Assembly: GCF_020709055.1 (NCBI RefSeq)
Contig: NZ_JAJFCK010000011.1
Span: 1-64,000, forward strand
DNA: 64,000 nucleotides
Reading direction: 5' to 3'
Origin: Ruminococcus callidus
GTDB taxonomy: Bacteria; Bacillota; Clostridia; Oscillospirales; Ruminococcaceae
The notes under the pieces are model-generated. The model had not been told where the DNA came from. It was given only the letters and a program-made list of their open reading frames with translations, and ran no database searches. Every line of letters begins with the position of its first letter. The stretch's first letter is position 1. This document shows, piece after piece, positions 16,525 to 26,226 of this stretch. Both the position numbers and the translations under genes were made by a program.

Positions 16525-17148
16525 TTAAAGACCTCGCATGGTTGGATTGTGTTCTTTTTCAAAGGAGAGCGTGGATTCCTCGTTGTGTCCCGGCAGTACA
16601 CGGTAATCCCCCTCCAGCGCCTTGAGTTTTCGGAAAGATTCCAGCATCTGGGCATCGCTTCCGCCGGGAAAATCCGTTCTGCCACGTGACATATGGAACA
16701 ACGTGTCCCCCGTCAGCAGCAGATCCTCGCATTTCCAGCAGACGCTTCCCGGTGTATGTCCCGGTGTGTGAATGAGGGTAAAATCTTTTTGCGCAATGGT
16801 GAGTGTCTGCCCATCTGCAACGGTCTGCCACGCCTGCACTGCCTGAAACGGACTGTCTGAAATCCAGTATGCCAGATTGGCGTTTCTGTCCGAGAGCATC
16901 GGGACATCCAGCGCATGGAGGTAGACGGGGATCTGAAACTTTTCCCGCACCTGTTCCACGCCGGCAATGTGGTCGAAGTGACCGTGCGTCAGCAGAATGG
17001 CACATGGTGTCAGCTTTTCAGTTTCCAGACGGCGCAGGAGTACCGGCGCACCCTCTCCAATGTCAACGATGACGCATTTTCCGTCGCCCAATTTCAAAAG
17101 ATAACAGTTGGTGGCAAGAGAGCCAAGCATCAGACTGAGATATTCCAT
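16525..17148 (-). CDS. MBL-fold metallo-hydrolase (glyoxalase II-like)
   Basis: A 207-residue metallo-beta-lactamase-fold hydrolase. The metal site THGHFDHIAG provides His55, His57, Asp59 and His60; a second His lies in HTPGHTPGS and an Asp in LLTGDTLF. Such proteins resemble hydroxyacylglutathione hydrolase, but the real substrate in Firmicutes is generally unknown. It sits 12 bases after relA and 3 bases before hemZ. AAGGAGG precedes the ATG. Confidence 0.88.
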   Translation of the reverse strand: MEYLSLMLGSLATNCYLLKLGDGKCVIVDIGEGAPVLLRRLETEKLTPCAILLTHGHFDHIAGVEQVREKFQIPVYLHALDVPMLSDRNANLAYWISDSPFQAVQAWQTVADGQTLTIAQKDFTLIHTPGHTPGSVCWKCEDLLLTGDTLFHMSRGRTDFPGGSDAQMLESFRKLKALEGDYRVLPGHNEESTLSFEKEHNPTMRGL

Positions 17149-17160
17149 GGCAGTTCCTCC

Positions 17161-19407
17161 TTACTTTTTTGCACGTTCCACAGAGATTACGCCCTGAATC
17201 TTGCGCAGCTTATCCATAATGGATTTCAGCTGGTCTGCCCCTGCCACCTGAACACTGGCTTCAAAGATCGCATTGCCGTTGCGCAGGTTGCGGGAGGACG
17301 AGTGAACGATGAGAATATGGGATTCTGAGAGAATTTTTGTGATGTCAAAGACCAGACCCACACGGTCAGAGGCGACGACCTCAATGCTGGTGGGAATCAA
17401 TGCAGTAGAGGTGTTCTCCGACCAGCGCACCGGCAGCCAGCGTGCCATCTCTTCCGGATCGTTGCGTTTCAAAGCAGCCTGATAATTGACGCAATTTACA
17501 GAGTGCACCGAGATGCCGTGTCCTCTTGTCACGAAGCCCACGATTTCCTCTCCGGGGAGCGGGTTGCAGCACTGGGAGAACTTGAAAGCGCAGTCGTTGA
17601 TCTTGTCCAGAATGATACAGCTTTTCTTCTGCGGCGACAGCTCTTTGGTGGGAACGGTGACGGCACTTTCCTTTTCTTCATCAGCACCGTGTGTTTTGAC
17701 GTAAACCTCTTTCAGACGCGGCATGATCTTGGAAAGTGTGATACCGCCGTATCCGATGGAAGCATAGAAATCCTCTACGGTGTCGCAGTTGTGGCGCTTG
17801 AGGTCATCGGCGAGAAATTCCGCCCACTCAGATTCCGGCAGATTGATATGACAGCGCTTGAACTCCTGCTCCAAGCTTGCTCTGCCGGTGGTGATATTTT
17901 CCTCCCGACATTCCTTCTTAAACCACGAGCGAATCTTGGACTTTGCCTCGTTGGTCTTGACAATGCCCAGCCAGGCACGGTTCGGGCCTTTGTTGGGGTC
18001 TTTACTGGTGAGCACTTCGCAGATTTCGCCGGTTTTCAATTCGTAGTCCAGCGGAACCATTTTACCGTCCACTTTACCGCCAATGGTCTTGTGTCCGATC
18101 TGCGTGTGGATGCGGTAGGCGAAGTCAATGACGGTAGAGCCAACCGGCAGAGAAATGGAATCGCCCCGTGGTGTCATAACCACGATATCCTCCGGCGAGA
18201 GGTCATTCTTGATGGCACGGACGATCTCTTCCACGTCGTCAGAGGTCTGCTGTGCTTCAATAACCTTGCGCACCCACGCCAGACGTTCTTCCATTTTATC
18301 TTTGCCCTGAATGCCTTCCTTGTACTTCCAATGGGCAGCGATACCGTATTCTGCGGAAACGTGCATATCCCATGTGCGAATCTGGATTTCGAAAGGAATA
18401 CTCTCTCTGCCAAGAACGGTGGTATGCAGAGACTGGTACATGTTGGACTTTGGTGTGGAAATATAATCCTTGAAGCGGTTCGGCAGCGGACGGAACATAT
18501 CGTGCACAATACCCAGAACCATATAACATTCGGCGACAGTCGAAACGATCACACGCACAGCGTACTTATCGAAAATCTGATCCATACTCTTGTGCCCCAT
18601 ATACACCTTTTTATAGATGCCGTAGATGCTCTTGACACGACCCTCAATAATCGGTTCCTTGGCAAAGTGCTCCTGCGCCAGACGCTTCCGGATACGCTCT
18701 TTGATGGAGCCGATAAACGCCTCACGCTCGTCCTTTTTGATCTCCATGATGTGTTCAATTTCCGCATAGGCAAAGGAGTCCAGATAATAGAACGACAGGT
18801 CTTCCAGCTCTTCTTTGACGGTGCGGATTCCGAGACGGTGTGCAATGGGCGCATAAACATTCATGGTTTCCAGCGCAATTCGGCGCTGTTTGGCGGGCGG
18901 CAGGAAGCAGAGCGTGCGCATGTTGTGAATGCGGTCTGCCAGCTTGATGATCATCACACGAATGTCATGGGACATGGCAAGGAGGATTTTTCGCACATTC
19001 TCTGCCTGCTGCTGTTCCTTGTCAAAGATGGGAATACGGTTCAGTTTTGTAACGCCGTCCACCAGAACTGCCACATCCTGCCCAAATTTTTTCCGGATGT
19101 CGTCCAGCGTGTACTCGGTATCCTCTACCACATCATGAAGCAGGCCGACACAGATCGTATCGGTGTCCATGCCAAGATCTACCAGAATCATCGCCACCGA
19201 CAGCGGATGGATGATATACGGTTCACCAGAGGAACGTGTTTGAGAGCCGTGTGCCTGCTTGGCGAACTGATAGGCAGATACGATCTTGCTCAAATCGTAC
19301 TGCTTGTCTGTTTCTAAGATCTTGTGGGTCAAGTCAGAGATTGCGACCGGCTTCTGGGTACATCTTTTTTCCGGAAATTCTTCTCCGGACTGCACTTCGT
19401 TTTTCAT
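17161..19407 (-). CDS. relA: Bifunctional (p)ppGpp synthetase/hydrolase RelA/SpoT
   Basis: A 748-residue long RSH protein. The ATG at 19407 overlaps the recJ stop (ATGA) and has AAAGGAG upstream; an upstream in-frame extension is ignored. Domains in order: HD hydrolase (His53, then His91-Asp92 in GLLHDVVEDTEYT), synthetase (RFKDYISTPKSNMYQSLHTTV), TGS (~390-450), helical and zinc-finger region (CCNPLPGEEIVGFVTRGHG), and ACT at the end. It makes and degrades the stringent-response alarmone. The intact HD motif suggests hydrolase activity is retained. Confidence 0.95.
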   Translation of the reverse strand: MKNEVQSGEEFPEKRCTQKPVAISDLTHKILETDKQYDLSKIVSAYQFAKQAHGSQTRSSGEPYIIHPLSVAMILVDLGMDTDTICVGLLHDVVEDTEYTLDDIRKKFGQDVAVLVDGVTKLNRIPIFDKEQQQAENVRKILLAMSHDIRVMIIKLADRIHNMRTLCFLPPAKQRRIALETMNVYAPIAHRLGIRTVKEELEDLSFYYLDSFAYAEIEHIMEIKKDEREAFIGSIKERIRKRLAQEHFAKEPIIEGRVKSIYGIYKKVYMGHKSMDQIFDKYAVRVIVSTVAECYMVLGIVHDMFRPLPNRFKDYISTPKSNMYQSLHTTVLGRESIPFEIQIRTWDMHVSAEYGIAAHWKYKEGIQGKDKMEERLAWVRKVIEAQQTSDDVEEIVRAIKNDLSPEDIVVMTPRGDSISLPVGSTVIDFAYRIHTQIGHKTIGGKVDGKMVPLDYELKTGEICEVLTSKDPNKGPNRAWLGIVKTNEAKSKIRSWFKKECREENITTGRASLEQEFKRCHINLPESEWAEFLADDLKRHNCDTVEDFYASIGYGGITLSKIMPRLKEVYVKTHGADEEKESAVTVPTKELSPQKKSCIILDKINDCAFKFSQCCNPLPGEEIVGFVTRGHGISVHSVNCVNYQAALKRNDPEEMARWLPVRWSENTSTALIPTSIEVVASDRVGLVFDITKILSESHILIVHSSSRNLRNGNAIFEASVQVAGADQLKSIMDKLRKIQGVISVERAKK

Positions 19408-21440
19408 CGTAACATCGCTCCTTTTTGTTGTATCCCTTGCAGCAGTTTGGAGGACTGCAAATCGACGTGGCTCTTTACGGGAAGCCGAACGATCTGCTCC
19501 AGCCAAACATCCTGCTGTATCAATCCCAGTTCTGAGAAAACGTCCAGCGCCAGCCGGAGTTTACAGTAGTTCATTTGCGGCATCGCCTGCAATTGGAAAA
19601 ACAGCGTGTCTATGGCAATTCCAGTCAGCGGGATTCTCTGATAAATTTGAATCAGTTCTTCACGCACTGGCGTGATCGCCGGATAGAATGCCGGACGCAG
19701 CGGTTCCTGCCGGCAGAACTGCGCATAGGTGTTTTTGGCGGCGAGATATTTCGCCTGCGGCGTTCCGCTCTTCCGGTAGTCCTTGACAATGGCGGAAATC
19801 CGGTTGTTCCCCTGATACGATGTGACTTCTGCGGTAATCAGGAAGTCGCAGGCATCGCCTGGCTGAAGATGCACCTCCTCCGGCTTTGTCCGGAACAGCA
19901 GCAAGTCCATTGCCATGGTGCCATACGTGACACGGAGTTTGGTGTGAACGCCGTTGGAAAGCGGCAGAAGCTGCTGAAGTACCGCATGGCAGACGGCAAA
20001 AACCGGCACGCTGTTTCCCTCGCCGAATGGCGCTAAGACGGAAAGCGAAGCAATATTCTCCAGCGTCAGTTCTTCCGGCAAAAGCAGTTTATCGGCTTCC
20101 AGCGTGAACTCCGGCATTACCGGAAAACTCTCCCTGGCGTAGGACTGTACCATTTCCTGAAAAGTTTCCACCTGATCTGAAGGCAACGAAAATCCGCCGG
20201 CGCCGGGATGTCCGCCGTACCGCAAGAGTACCGATTCACATGCCTGTAGGCAGCGGAATGCGGAAAACGCTCCGAATGAACGCATGGAACCACGGGCGGT
20301 TCCTTCCTCAATGGTGACCAGAATGGTCGGCTTGCCGAATCGCTCCTGTAGCCGGGAGGCAGCGATACCGATGACGCCGTGGTGCCAGTTTTCGCCGGCG
20401 AATACCAGAACACGCTGCTGCAGCAATTCCGGATGCTCCTGTACCTGTGCAGCGATCTGCTGGAGAATTTCAGCTTCCTCCTCTTTGCGTGCCTGATTCC
20501 GGCGGTCTAGCTCTTCTGCCAACTCCGCAGCCTCTTCCGGATCTTCGCACAGCAGGAGCTTCACCGCTGTCAGCGGAGAACCGAAACGCCCCGATGCGTT
20601 GATACGTGGCGCAAGAGAAAATGCGATGGTGGTGGAACTGAACGGTTTGCCCAGAATCCCGCTCTTTTCCATCAGCGCCAGCAGTCCTGGACGCTCTGTG
20701 TTGGCAAGAAGCCGCAGTCCCTGCTGAACGATCCACCGATTTTCTCCGGCGAGTTCCACCACATCGGCGACTGTCGCAATGGCGGCAAGATCGCCGTACT
20801 GTTCCATTGCAATGGTGTCGTCGCCGCCCTCCATGGCGATGATAAGCTTTAAGACAACGCCTGCACCGCACAGGTTGCGGAACGCCGCTGTTTCATCCAG
20901 GCGGTGCGGGTCTACGACTGCTTCCGCCTCCGGCAGCTCCGAGAGCGGCTGGTGATGGTCTGTCACCAGAAGCCGCATACCGAGAGATTGGATCAGCTCT
21001 GCCTCCCGGATTGCAGTGATGCCATTGTCCACAGTAACAATGAGTTCCACGCCAGCGTCCTTCATCTCTTGAACGGCGTTTGGGTTCAATCCGTAGCCCT
21101 CCTCACGTTCCGGGATGCGGTATGTAACATTTGCTCCCATTTCGAAGAGATAGGAGTACAGCATGACGGTGGAGGTCACACCATCGCAGTCATAGTCGCC
21201 ATAGATGCAGATGCGGGTTCCATCTGCAATGGCTTGGTTCAGGCAGTCCACAGCGTCCTGCATGTCTGCCATTCGAAACGGATCTTCCAGCTTCTCACAC
21301 TGAAAAAAATCCGATGCGCTCTGCATGTCCCGAATACCGCGTGCAGACAGTACCTGTGCGCAGAGGTAGGACAAGTCGCTGCCCTGCGCAATTTTTTTCG
21401 CAATGTTTTCATCCGCCTGATGAATGTGCCACTTTTTCAT
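19404..21440 (-). CDS. recJ: Single-stranded-DNA-specific exonuclease RecJ
   Basis: A 678-residue DHH-family 5'-3' exonuclease. The ATG at 21440 has GGAG six bases upstream; an in-frame GTG lies four codons earlier. Motifs: YGDYDCDGVTST (motif I), VTVDNG, VTDHHQPL (DHH motif) and AVVDPHR, then DHHA1 with GGHPGAGGFS, and a C-terminal OB fold. It acts in recombinational repair and mismatch repair. It is first in the run, with a promoter at 21487-21515, and its stop overlaps relA. Confidence 0.94.
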   Translation of the reverse strand: MKKWHIHQADENIAKKIAQGSDLSYLCAQVLSARGIRDMQSASDFFQCEKLEDPFRMADMQDAVDCLNQAIADGTRICIYGDYDCDGVTSTVMLYSYLFEMGANVTYRIPEREEGYGLNPNAVQEMKDAGVELIVTVDNGITAIREAELIQSLGMRLLVTDHHQPLSELPEAEAVVDPHRLDETAAFRNLCGAGVVLKLIIAMEGGDDTIAMEQYGDLAAIATVADVVELAGENRWIVQQGLRLLANTERPGLLALMEKSGILGKPFSSTTIAFSLAPRINASGRFGSPLTAVKLLLCEDPEEAAELAEELDRRNQARKEEEAEILQQIAAQVQEHPELLQQRVLVFAGENWHHGVIGIAASRLQERFGKPTILVTIEEGTARGSMRSFGAFSAFRCLQACESVLLRYGGHPGAGGFSLPSDQVETFQEMVQSYARESFPVMPEFTLEADKLLLPEELTLENIASLSVLAPFGEGNSVPVFAVCHAVLQQLLPLSNGVHTKLRVTYGTMAMDLLLFRTKPEEVHLQPGDACDFLITAEVTSYQGNNRISAIVKDYRKSGTPQAKYLAAKNTYAQFCRQEPLRPAFYPAITPVREELIQIYQRIPLTGIAIDTLFFQLQAMPQMNYCKLRLALDVFSELGLIQQDVWLEQIVRLPVKSHVDLQSSKLLQGIQQKGAMLR

Positions 21441-21486
21441 ATCGTTCTCCACTTCAAATCAAGAATTCGATTTGCCTATCCTCTAT

Positions 21487-21515
21487 ATTATACCTGAAAA
21501 CGGCAGAAAATGCAA
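21487..21515 (-). promoter_or_regulatory. Promoter of the recJ-relA run
   Basis: Minus-strand TTGCAT (21515-21510), 17-base spacer, TATAAT (21492-21487), about 45 bases before the recJ start. Confidence 0.7.
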
Positions 21516-21730
21516 TAGGCGCTGAAAAAAATAGTGCAGGGAAACCCAAAAAATCAGGGTGCAGCAAACAGCAGCGGAACAGACAGAGTCGACAGGAATC
21601 GGGAATATTTTACGTGGATTTTACAAACGATGCGTTCAGAATTTACACGGTGATCCTATAATAATGCTATCAATCGGGGGCTTGGTCTGCGCTTTTTTGC
21701 GCCAATTCCCTGAAATAAGGAGAGAAAGTT

Positions 21731-23557
21731 ATGGATATCTTTTCTGTCATTACCCTGTTGGGCGGTCTGGCGTTCTTCCTGTACGGAATGAATGTCATGT
21801 CGTCCGGCCTGGAAAAGCTTGCGGGCAGCAAGCTGGAAGTCATTCTGAAAAAGATGACTTCCAACAAGTTCAAAAGCCTTTTACTCGGGATGGGCATCAC
21901 CATTGCCATTCAGTCCTCCTCTGCACTGACGGTCATGCTTGTAGGGCTGGTCAACTCCGGCATCATGCAGCTGAGCCAGACCATTGGCGTTCTGATGGGC
22001 TCCAACATTGGAACCACATTGACTGCGTGGATTCTCAGTCTTTCGGGAATCGAGAGCGACAACATCTTCCTGCGCATGCTGAAGCCGGAGTCCTTCTCCC
22101 CCATCATTGCGTTGGTGGGTGTAGTCATGATTATGACAGCGAAGCACAATCGGACGAAAGACATCGGACGCATCATGGTAGGCTTTTCCGTGCTGATGAC
22201 TGGCATGACGCTGATGAGCGATTCCGTTAGTCCGCTGGCAGAATCGGAACAGTTTTCCAGCCTGCTGACAGCATTCCGGAATCCGCTGATGGGCGTTTTG
22301 GTCGGTGCGGTTTTTACCGGTGTTATCCAGAGTTCTGCTGCTTCTGTGGGCATTTTACAGGCGCTGTCTTTGACCGGACAGGTGACATATGGCATGGCAA
22401 TCCCCATCATCATGGGACAGAACATTGGTACCTGTGTCACAGCACTGATGTCCAGCATCGGCGTGAACAAGAACGCAAAGCGTGTTGCAGCAGTGCATAT
22501 CTGCTTTAACTGTATCGGTACTCTGATCATTCTGCCGGTGTTCTATCTTCTGCACTGGATTTTCCAATTTGGATTTGTGGCAACTGCCATTGATCCGGCA
22601 GGCGTGGCGCTGGTACACACGATATTCAACATTGTGACAACTGCGCTGCTTCTTCCCTTTACCAAGCAGCTGGAAAAGATGGCGTACCTGCTGATTCGTG
22701 ACAGCAAAAAAGAAAAGGAAGTACAGGAGAAGAAAATCATTCTGGATGAGCGTCTTCTCGCAACACCGGCAGTTGCAATCGAAGCATGTCACGGTGTCAC
22801 TGTAGAGATGGCAGAGCTTTCGAAGAAAACCATACAGCTTGCCATTGACATTCTCTTCCATTATGACGAGGATCTGGAGGAACAGATTCGAAAGAACGAG
22901 GAGAAGATCGACAAGTATGAGGACAAGCTGAACGCCTATCTGGTACGCATCAGCAAGCACAGCATCGCCTCGAACGACAACCGCACGGTTTCCAAGATGC
23001 TGCACTGTATCGGTAATTTTGAGCGAATCGGAGATCATGCGTTTAACATCATGGAGTCCTCCTGTGAGCTGCACAAAAAGGGCATTCATTTCTCCGGAGA
23101 TGCTGCCAGAGAATTGCACGTTATCTCCGACGCACTGCTGCAAACCTTGAATCTGGCGTTTCAGGCATTTGAAAATGATGACCTTGCCATTGCACATCAG
23201 GTAGAACCGCTGGAAGAAGTGGTAGATACGCTGAATGTGGAGCTGAAGAACCGTCACATCAAGCGTCTGCAAAACGATGCCTGCACCGTAGAGCTGGGTT
23301 ACATCTATCAGGATCTGCTGACCAACATCGAGCGGATTTCCGATCACTGTTCCAACATTGCCGGCGTTCTGATCGAGATCGATGAGCAGAAGAACATTCA
23401 CAAGTATCTGTACAAACTCAAGAAGAATGATGAGGAATTTCAGGAGTCCTATCACGATTATCTGAATCATTACTATCTGGAGCTTGGCCGTCCGGAGGAA
23501 TCGGACGAAGCGGATGCGCTTGAAGAGGCTGTACTTCCGGAAGCGGCAGAGGCTTAA
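21731..23557 (+). CDS. Na+/phosphate symporter with PhoU domain (NptA-like)
   Basis: A 608-residue membrane protein. Residues ~1-310 hold two inverted Na/Pi-cotransporter repeats with the QSSSALTVM and QSSAASVG motifs and about eight to nine membrane segments. Residues ~340-560 are a helical PhoU-like domain (two bundles, HYDEDLEEQIRKNEEKID). The family imports phosphate with sodium. AAGGAG precedes the ATG. A TATAAT at 21657-21662 with a weak -35 is the likely promoter. The last 140 bases overlap the 3' end of the convergent CCA-adding enzyme gene. Confidence 0.9.
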   Translation: MDIFSVITLLGGLAFFLYGMNVMSSGLEKLAGSKLEVILKKMTSNKFKSLLLGMGITIAIQSSSALTVMLVGLVNSGIMQLSQTIGVLMGSNIGTTLTAWILSLSGIESDNIFLRMLKPESFSPIIALVGVVMIMTAKHNRTKDIGRIMVGFSVLMTGMTLMSDSVSPLAESEQFSSLLTAFRNPLMGVLVGAVFTGVIQSSAASVGILQALSLTGQVTYGMAIPIIMGQNIGTCVTALMSSIGVNKNAKRVAAVHICFNCIGTLIILPVFYLLHWIFQFGFVATAIDPAGVALVHTIFNIVTTALLLPFTKQLEKMAYLLIRDSKKEKEVQEKKIILDERLLATPAVAIEACHGVTVEMAELSKKTIQLAIDILFHYDEDLEEQIRKNEEKIDKYEDKLNAYLVRISKHSIASNDNRTVSKMLHCIGNFERIGDHAFNIMESSCELHKKGIHFSGDAARELHVISDALLQTLNLAFQAFENDDLAIAHQVEPLEEVVDTLNVELKNRHIKRLQNDACTVELGYIYQDLLTNIERISDHCSNIAGVLIEIDEQKNIHKYLYKLKKNDEEFQESYHDYLNHYYLELGRPEESDEADALEEAVLPEAAEA

Positions 23558-24764
23558 CCGATAGCACTTTCGCCTCCTGCAAAAGCAACTCTCTCTGATT
23601 GGGAAGAATTTCCGCTGCGGTCATTTGCAGCAGCGTATGAAGGATCACGCCGATGCGTGGTCCTTTTTTGATGCCGATCTCAAGAAGATCAGCGCCGTTG
23701 ACTGCCAAATCTTTCAGACGAAAGCAGATGGGGCTGGCGAGGGTTTCTGTTAAGCACTGCTTCGCCCGCTGCGACTGTGCCTTAGGAATGTGCTGATCTG
23801 CTGCCCATAGCAGGATGTGTTTTTGCAGCAGGGATGGCTTTGTTGTGAGCAGCAGGCAGCGCATATCACGCGCCATCTCCGGAATGGGTGTGTTTCGCAG
23901 CTGAAGCAATGCGGTAATCTCCTGGATTTGTTTCCGCTCCATGTGAAGACGCAGAAGCATGTTTCGTGCGGTTTTGCTGGGAATGTCGTAAAGACAGGCT
24001 GCCCAGCGCAGAACACATTCCGCCGGAACGGCTTTTATTCGAGATAGCGCTTGTTCCCACGGCACAGATTCCAATTCCGGAAACAGCAGCATCCAAACAT
24101 CAGAAAACGCTCGAAGAATCACTGTCGGGTCAGGTGCAGCCAGCAGCTTACAACACTCTGAAGCAATACGCTCTACAGAAATCTGGCGCAGTGTGGGGGC
24201 GAGAAGATGCGAAGCTCGTGCCGTCTCCGGATCCAGCTGCATAGCATAGACCGCAGCAAAGCGAAGGCCCCGCAGAATGCGGAGCGCATCCTCACGGAAA
24301 CGCTGTTCCGGTTTTCCGACGCAGCGGATTATCTTTTGCTGCAAATCCGCTGCGCCGTGGTATAAGTCCACCAGCCCATGCTGGGGATGGTATGCCATGG
24401 CGTTAATGGTAAAATCACGCCGGCGCAAGTCCTCCCTCAGACTTCGCACAAAGTATACCTGCTCCGGATGGCGCCCGTCAGCATAGGTGCCGTCAATACG
24501 GTATGTTGTGATTTCATATGGCACGCTGTCCCACAGCACTGCAATTGTCCCATGCTTTTCGCCAGCGGTGATAAGCGGACGATCCGAGAAACACGTACAG
24601 ATCTCTTGCGGCAGTGCGCTGGTGCAGAGATCCCAGTCGTGCGGTGTGCGCCCGCAGAGCATGTCACGCACACATCCGCCTACAGCATACGCCTCATAGC
24701 CATGGGATTCTAGGCGCTGAATGATGGCGCAAACGGTATCAGGAATGGAAAATGTGAGAGTCAT
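23418..24764 (-). CDS. cca: CCA tRNA nucleotidyltransferase
   Basis: A 448-residue class II nucleotidyltransferase. The head motif AVGGCVRDMLCGRTPHDWDLCT carries the metal-binding Asp pair. The neck motifs RDFTINAMAYHP, RFREDALRILRGLRFAA and ISVERIASE follow. It adds or repairs the tRNA 3' CCA end. The last ~45 residues are Pro/Asp/Ser-rich and are encoded antisense to the end of the Na/Pi symporter gene. They look like a read-on tail after loss of an earlier stop. GGAG precedes the ATG. Confidence 0.9.
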   Translation of the reverse strand: MTLTFSIPDTVCAIIQRLESHGYEAYAVGGCVRDMLCGRTPHDWDLCTSALPQEICTCFSDRPLITAGEKHGTIAVLWDSVPYEITTYRIDGTYADGRHPEQVYFVRSLREDLRRRDFTINAMAYHPQHGLVDLYHGAADLQQKIIRCVGKPEQRFREDALRILRGLRFAAVYAMQLDPETARASHLLAPTLRQISVERIASECCKLLAAPDPTVILRAFSDVWMLLFPELESVPWEQALSRIKAVPAECVLRWAACLYDIPSKTARNMLLRLHMERKQIQEITALLQLRNTPIPEMARDMRCLLLTTKPSLLQKHILLWAADQHIPKAQSQRAKQCLTETLASPICFRLKDLAVNGADLLEIGIKKGPRIGVILHTLLQMTAAEILPNQRELLLQEAKVLSVKPLPLPEVQPLQAHPLRPIPPDGQAPDSNDSDNRDRTPEIPHHSS

Positions 24765-24889
24765 AATTCGTTCATCTCCAAGTTCAAAAATGCTTTTTAC
24801 AGAATGTCCACAAAAACAGGTGGCATTTATTCAAAAAATATGCTATGCTATTAGAAAAGAAATCGGCGCTTAGAAAAGGAGTACAGAAG

Positions 24890-25336
24890 ATGCAGATTAC
24901 ACCGTATACACGAATGGTTTTCTATCACGAAACCGACCGCATGGACATTGTCAATCATTCCAATTACATCCATATGACAGAAGAGGCACGTGTGGACTTC
25001 ATGGGAAAGATCGGCGTGGGATATCAGGAAATGGAGGATCAGGGGCTGATGCTGCCGGTTCTGGGTGTCTCCTGCACCTATAAGAATTCGCTGCACTTTG
25101 GCGAGCATCTCGCAGTGTACTCTTATATCACGAAGTACAACGGTTTTAAGCTGGAACTCCGCTATGATATCTATTGTGTGGAAACCGGAAAGCTCTGCGC
25201 AGTGGCAACGTCCTCCCATTGCTTTACCGACACTAAGATCAAGCCCATGCGCATCGCCGACAAGTATCCGGAAATCCATGCGTTCTTTTTGAAGGCCAAG
25301 GAAGTCACTTATGAAAAAGACGCAGCACAGGAATAA
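24890..25336 (+). CDS. Acyl-CoA thioesterase, YbgC/4HBT hotdog fold
   Basis: A 148-residue hotdog-fold protein. The ATG at 24890 has AAAAGGAG upstream and is preferred to an earlier in-frame codon. The catalytic segment YHETDRMDIVNHSNYIHMTEEAR matches the Asp-Val-His/Asn-Tyr pattern of 4-hydroxybenzoyl-CoA thioesterases of the YbgC group. It likely hydrolyses short or medium acyl-CoA; the substrate cannot be predicted. It stands alone between convergent genes and ends in a terminator. Confidence 0.85.
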   Translation: MQITPYTRMVFYHETDRMDIVNHSNYIHMTEEARVDFMGKIGVGYQEMEDQGLMLPVLGVSCTYKNSLHFGEHLAVYSYITKYNGFKLELRYDIYCVETGKLCAVATSSHCFTDTKIKPMRIADKYPEIHAFFLKAKEVTYEKDAAQE

Positions 25337-25362
25337 TTGCGTTTGATATCACATGGTACAAG

Positions 25363-25408
25363 AAAAGCGATGGAGAATCCGAACGGAATCGGTTTTCCAC
25401 CGCTTTTT
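25363..25408. terminator. Terminator between the thioesterase and nitrilase genes
   Basis: Arms AAAAGCGATGGA and TCCACCGCTTTTT pair with a small bulge. A-run and T-run on opposite sides suit both convergent genes. Confidence 0.65.
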
Positions 25409-25411
25409 CTG

Positions 25412-26209
25412 TCAGTGATTGTTTCGCACGGTTTGATATAGATCAGCATACAGCGCGGTCTGGCTGTCCCGATAGGTCGGGAACGCCTGCCGGAATTCGG
25501 CGACGTCGCTGTCCACAGTGACATACGCCAGCTGTTCCGCAGAGCCGCAGTCCAGACGCACAGTTCCCTCCGGGTCTACAAGCTGACTGCCGCCTACAAA
25601 CTGCAAGTCACCCTGTGTCCCAACACAGTTAACACCCAGCAGGTAGACCTGATTTTCAATAGCACGTGCTTGCAGAAGGATCTGCCAGTGGCGGCTTCGG
25701 CGGGAGAGCCAGTTTGCCGGCACGAAAATCAGCGCAGCGCTTCGGGCAGCAATGCGGAACACCTCCGGGAACCGCAGGTCATAGCAGATCAGGACGCTGA
25801 CAGGAATGCCAGAGATCGTAGCGTGTGCCAGCTGTGTTCCTTTTTGGAAAAAGCGGTCTTCCTGACAATAGGAGAACGGGTGGATTTTGGTGTAGTCCAA
25901 ACAGGATTCGCCGTCTGGGGTTAGAATGGTGTAGTGGTTTTTTCCTCTGCCGTCAGATTCAGCGGAAGTCCAGCCGAATCCAATGTGGATACGGTGCTGC
26001 TTGGCTGCCGTTTGCATTCGTTGGAAGATGGTTTCTGCTGCTGCAAACTGAAGTTGCAAGTGGTTGGAAAATCCGGTAAAGCTCGTCTCCGGGAACAAGA
26101 TCAGTTCCGCCTGATTGAAGGCTGCTTCGGCAATCCAGCGTTCTGCTTTTTGCAGATTATATGCAGGATCGTCTTGCCGAATTTCTGTCTGTGCGACTGC
26201 GATTTTCAA
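25412..26209 (-). CDS. Carbon-nitrogen hydrolase (nitrilase superfamily, omega-amidase-like)
   Basis: A 265-residue nitrilase-superfamily amidase with a full Glu-Lys-Cys triad: Glu in LILFPETSFTGFS, Lys in YTKIHPFSY and Cys in SVLICYDLRFPEVFR. The sequence is closest to omega-amidase/Nit2-like enzymes that hydrolyse alpha-ketoglutaramate-type amides; the substrate is not proven. It starts 17 bases after the DacF-like gene, so the two form an operon. Confidence 0.87.
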   Translation of the reverse strand: MKIAVAQTEIRQDDPAYNLQKAERWIAEAAFNQAELILFPETSFTGFSNHLQLQFAAAETIFQRMQTAAKQHRIHIGFGWTSAESDGRGKNHYTILTPDGESCLDYTKIHPFSYCQEDRFFQKGTQLAHATISGIPVSVLICYDLRFPEVFRIAARSAALIFVPANWLSRRSRHWQILLQARAIENQVYLLGVNCVGTQGDLQFVGGSQLVDPEGTVRLDCGSAEQLAYVTVDSDVAEFRQAFPTYRDSQTALYADLYQTVRNNH

Positions 26210-26226
26210 ATGCTCATCTCCTTAAA

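Noticed and set aside
17503..19317. Plus-strand open frame of 604 codons opposite relA
   Set aside because: It lies wholly antisense to a well-conserved relA gene and has no recognisable domain or site. Long antisense frames are common in this codon usage.
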